Assembly (NCBI GenBank): GCA_002386065.1
Contig: DGES01000032.1
Span: 8,852-39,399 of the forward strand
DNA: 30,548 nt
Source: Firmicutes bacterium UBA3920
GTDB lineage: Bacteria > Bacillota > Clostridia > Caldicoprobacterales > Xylanivirgaceae
Reading direction: 5' to 3'
The translations under genes and the position numbers were made by a program. Of the stretch, positions 28,824-30,548 are shown in pieces. The stretch's first letter is position 1. Each line of letters opens with the position of its first letter. The notes under the pieces are model-generated. The model searched no databases and was not told the DNA's origin. It saw nothing but the letters and a program-made list of their open reading frames with translations.

Positions 28824-29861
28824 CTATATCTGTATCTGCGATTCACTCTTTATGTCAATTTTCCAGCCAGTAAGTTTAGCTGCCAATCTAGCATTTTGCC
28901 CTTCTTTTCCTATAGCAAGAGATAATTGATTATCAGGAACTATCACTTGAGCACTTTGTTCATCTATATTAGTATATACATTTAAAACTTTTGCAGGACT
29001 TAGTGCGTTAGCTATATATTCACCCGGCTCACTACTCCATTTAACAATATCTATTTTTTCCCCGCTCAATTCATCCACTACTTGTTGAACTCTTATACCT
29101 TTTTGGCCTACACAAGCCCCTACACAGTCGATTCTTTCATCAGGCGCATATACTGCAATTTTAGTTCGTGAACCAGCTTCTCTTGCTATATTTTTTATAA
29201 TTACATCGCCTTGCATAATTTCAGGTACTTCCAATTCAAATAATCTTTTAACGAGATTGGGATGAGTACGTGATAGAGTAATTTGAGGGCCTTTTGTAGT
29301 TTTCTTTACATCAGTTATATAAACTTTTATACGGTCATTTACATTATATTCTTCATTTGGCATCTGCTCGGATGCTGGGAGTAAACCTTCAGTCTTGTTT
29401 AAATCAACAAATATATTTTTCTTTTCTATTCGTTGTACAATACCTGTTACAATTTCATGCTCTTTTGCCAAGAATTTTTCATAAATAGATAATCTTTCAG
29501 CTTCTCTAATTCGTTGTACTACAACTTGTTTTGCATTCTGTGCAGCTATGCGTCCAAAATTTTTTGGAGTAACCTCTTGTTCAAAAAAATCACCAAGTTT
29601 ATAATTTTTATCGAATTTACGTGCTTCTTCCAAGCTAATTTCAAGAAACTCATCTTTTGGTTGTTCTACTACTTTTCTTAAAGCATATACCTTGACAGCA
29701 CCAGTTTCCCTATCTATATTTACCCTAACATTTTGTGCTGTTCCAAAATTCTTTTTATATGCCGATACCAACGCAGCTTCTATGGCTTCCAAAAGTACTT
29801 CTTTATCAATATCCTTTTCACTGCTAATCTGGTTGATTGCTCCTAAAAATTCTCCATTCAT
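28824..29861 (-). CDS. nusA: Transcription termination/antitermination protein NusA
   Basis: NusA binds RNA polymerase and controls pausing, hairpin-dependent termination and rRNA antitermination. The N-terminal polymerase-binding domain (1-125) has DKEVLLEAIEAALVSAYKK; an S1 domain (about 133-200) has HEIVTGIVQRIEKKNIFVDL; KH1 and KH2 follow with GACVGQKGIRVQQVVDELSGEKID and LAIGKEGQNARLAAKLTGWKIDI. Length is 345 residues, the short Firmicute form without the C-terminal acidic repeats of proteobacteria. The ATG follows AAGGAGG. It follows rimP after 46 bases. Confidence 0.98.
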   Translation of the reverse strand: MNGEFLGAINQISSEKDIDKEVLLEAIEAALVSAYKKNFGTAQNVRVNIDRETGAVKVYALRKVVEQPKDEFLEISLEEARKFDKNYKLGDFFEQEVTPKNFGRIAAQNAKQVVVQRIREAERLSIYEKFLAKEHEIVTGIVQRIEKKNIFVDLNKTEGLLPASEQMPNEEYNVNDRIKVYITDVKKTTKGPQITLSRTHPNLVKRLFELEVPEIMQGDVIIKNIAREAGSRTKIAVYAPDERIDCVGACVGQKGIRVQQVVDELSGEKIDIVKWSSEPGEYIANALSPAKVLNVYTNIDEQSAQVIVPDNQLSLAIGKEGQNARLAAKLTGWKIDIKSESQIQI

Positions 29862-29907
29862 TTTTAGTCCTCCTTAAAAACCAATAACAAGTGATTATTT
29901 TCATGAT

Positions 29908-30369
29908 TTATATCTCTATCACAAGTCTAACTATAGAAACATTTTTTTTATTAAACTCTAACATTTGATTATCAACTTTAATGATAATATTATTTCCCTG
30001 TAGCCCAACCAATTCACCTATATATTTTTTCCTATTGTTTATAGCTCTATATAATCTTAATTCAACGTTTCTTCCCTTAAAACGTTCAAAATCAGATTCC
30101 TTTTTTAACGGTCGATCCAGTCCTGGAGAAGAAACTTCTAAATAGTATCGTTGTGCTATTGGATCTTCTCTATCTAAGGCTTCACTTATTTTTTCACTAA
30201 ATATCTGGCAGTCATCAAGACTTATACCCCCAGGTTTATCTATATAATATCGTAAAACCCAATTAGCGCCTTCCTTTTTATATTCAATGTCTACTAATTC
30301 AAAATTTAACTGCTCTATTATCGGCATTGCCAGTTTTTTAGCTATCTTTTCGGTATTACCTTTAGCCAT
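29908..30369 (-). CDS. rimP: Ribosome maturation factor RimP
   Basis: RimP assists 30S subunit assembly. It has 153 residues with the family segments ELVDIEYKKEGANWVLRYYIDKPGGISLDDC and YYLEVSSPGLDRPLKKESDFERFKG, and a C-terminal SH3-like domain. Starts at ATG 30369 with AAAGGAG upstream. It is the first gene of the nusA-infB operon, behind a promoter at 30488-30516 and a leader with a stable hairpin and a repeated 12-mer. Confidence 0.96.
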   Translation of the reverse strand: MAKGNTEKIAKKLAMPIIEQLNFELVDIEYKKEGANWVLRYYIDKPGGISLDDCQIFSEKISEALDREDPIAQRYYLEVSSPGLDRPLKKESDFERFKGRNVELRLYRAINNRKKYIGELVGLQGNNIIIKVDNQMLEFNKKNVSIVRLVIEI

Positions 30370-30392
30370 TTTTATACTCCTTTAAAATTATT

Positions 30393-30464
30393 TTAACGTG
30401 AAATTTATCAGTTTAATATAGGAAAGAGTGGGGGCACCCCACTCTATACTAATTAACGTGAAAT
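30393..30464 (-). repeat. rimP leader: 12-mer direct repeats around a G+C-rich hairpin
   Basis: TTAACGTGAAAT occurs at 30393-30404 and 30453-30464, exactly 60 bases apart. Between them AGAGTGGGG and CCCCACTCT (30425-30433 and 30437-30445) form a 9-bp stem with a 3-base loop. On the minus strand only a short TT follows, so it is a weak terminator at best. The whole element lies downstream of the promoter, within the rimP leader. Confidence 0.7.
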
Positions 30465-30487
30465 ATAGTTTATATTAACCACATATT

Positions 30488-30516
30488 AGTATAGCATTTT
30501 ATATCAATAAATGCAA
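30488..30516 (-). promoter_or_regulatory. Promoter of the rimP-nusA-infB operon
   Basis: Minus-strand -35 TTGCAT (30511-30516), 17-bp spacer, -10 TATACT (30488-30493). The start point near 30481 gives a leader of about 110 bases before rimP. Confidence 0.75.
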
Positions 30517-30548
30517 GAAATAAAATAATTGAGTTTTTTGCTTTGTAC

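Overview
The window is about 30.5 kb of A+T-rich chromosome from an endospore-forming low-GC Firmicute, most likely a member of the Clostridia. Evidence: both dipicolinate synthase subunits, two SpoVS copies, a SpoIIIE/FtsK translocase, a YlxY-type deacetylase and TepA/YlzJ-type proteins sit among housekeeping genes in an order familiar from Bacillus and clostridia. I cannot name the species. Every protein gene is on the minus strand; the only plus-strand gene is a tRNA-Trp. It is a core region: I see no insertion sequence, prophage block, CRISPR array or toxin-antitoxin pair.

Layout, in the direction of transcription (high to low coordinates). (1) 30548-22803: the nusA-infB operon, rimP-nusA-ylxR(rnpM)-ylxQ-infB-rbfA-nrnA-truB-ribF, behind its own promoter and a structured leader. 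(2) 22802-20123: rpsO with an S15-type leader hairpin, a terminator, then pnp with a leader inverted repeat. (3) 20100-17487: sporulation block with ylxY-like deacetylase, dpaA and dpaB. (4) 17441-14069: tepA-like protease, ylzJ-like gene, then spoIIIE/ftsK from its own promoter. (5) 14055-9669: rimO-pgsA-cinA, then recA behind a SigA promoter with a LexA box. (6) 9560-5894: rny (RNase Y) behind a promoter and an attenuator-like RNA, ending in a 62-bp perfect palindrome; spoVS copy 2, a membrane-dipeptidase-family gene, spoVS copy 1. (7) 5798-3699: PHP phosphoesterase and aspartate aminotransferase. (8) 3582-2150: tRNA-Trp (plus strand) facing away from proC-rnhA. (9) 1891-44: tyrosine recombinase and lexA with an SOS box on its promoter.

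The genes group around translation and RNA turnover (rimP, nusA, infB, rbfA, truB, rpsO, rimO, pnp, rny, nrnA), DNA damage (lexA, recA) and spore formation (spoVS x2, dpaAB, ylxY, spoIIIE). LexA and RecA form the SOS circuit, and both carry matching operator sites here. Both spoVS copies carry near-identical SigH-type promoters.

I found no new multi-gene system. The signals worth following are in non-coding DNA: the RNA element before rny, the palindrome after rny, the inverted repeat that may hide the lexA ribosome-binding site in read-through RNA, a hairpin unique to one spoVS leader, and a repeated 12-mer in the rimP leader.
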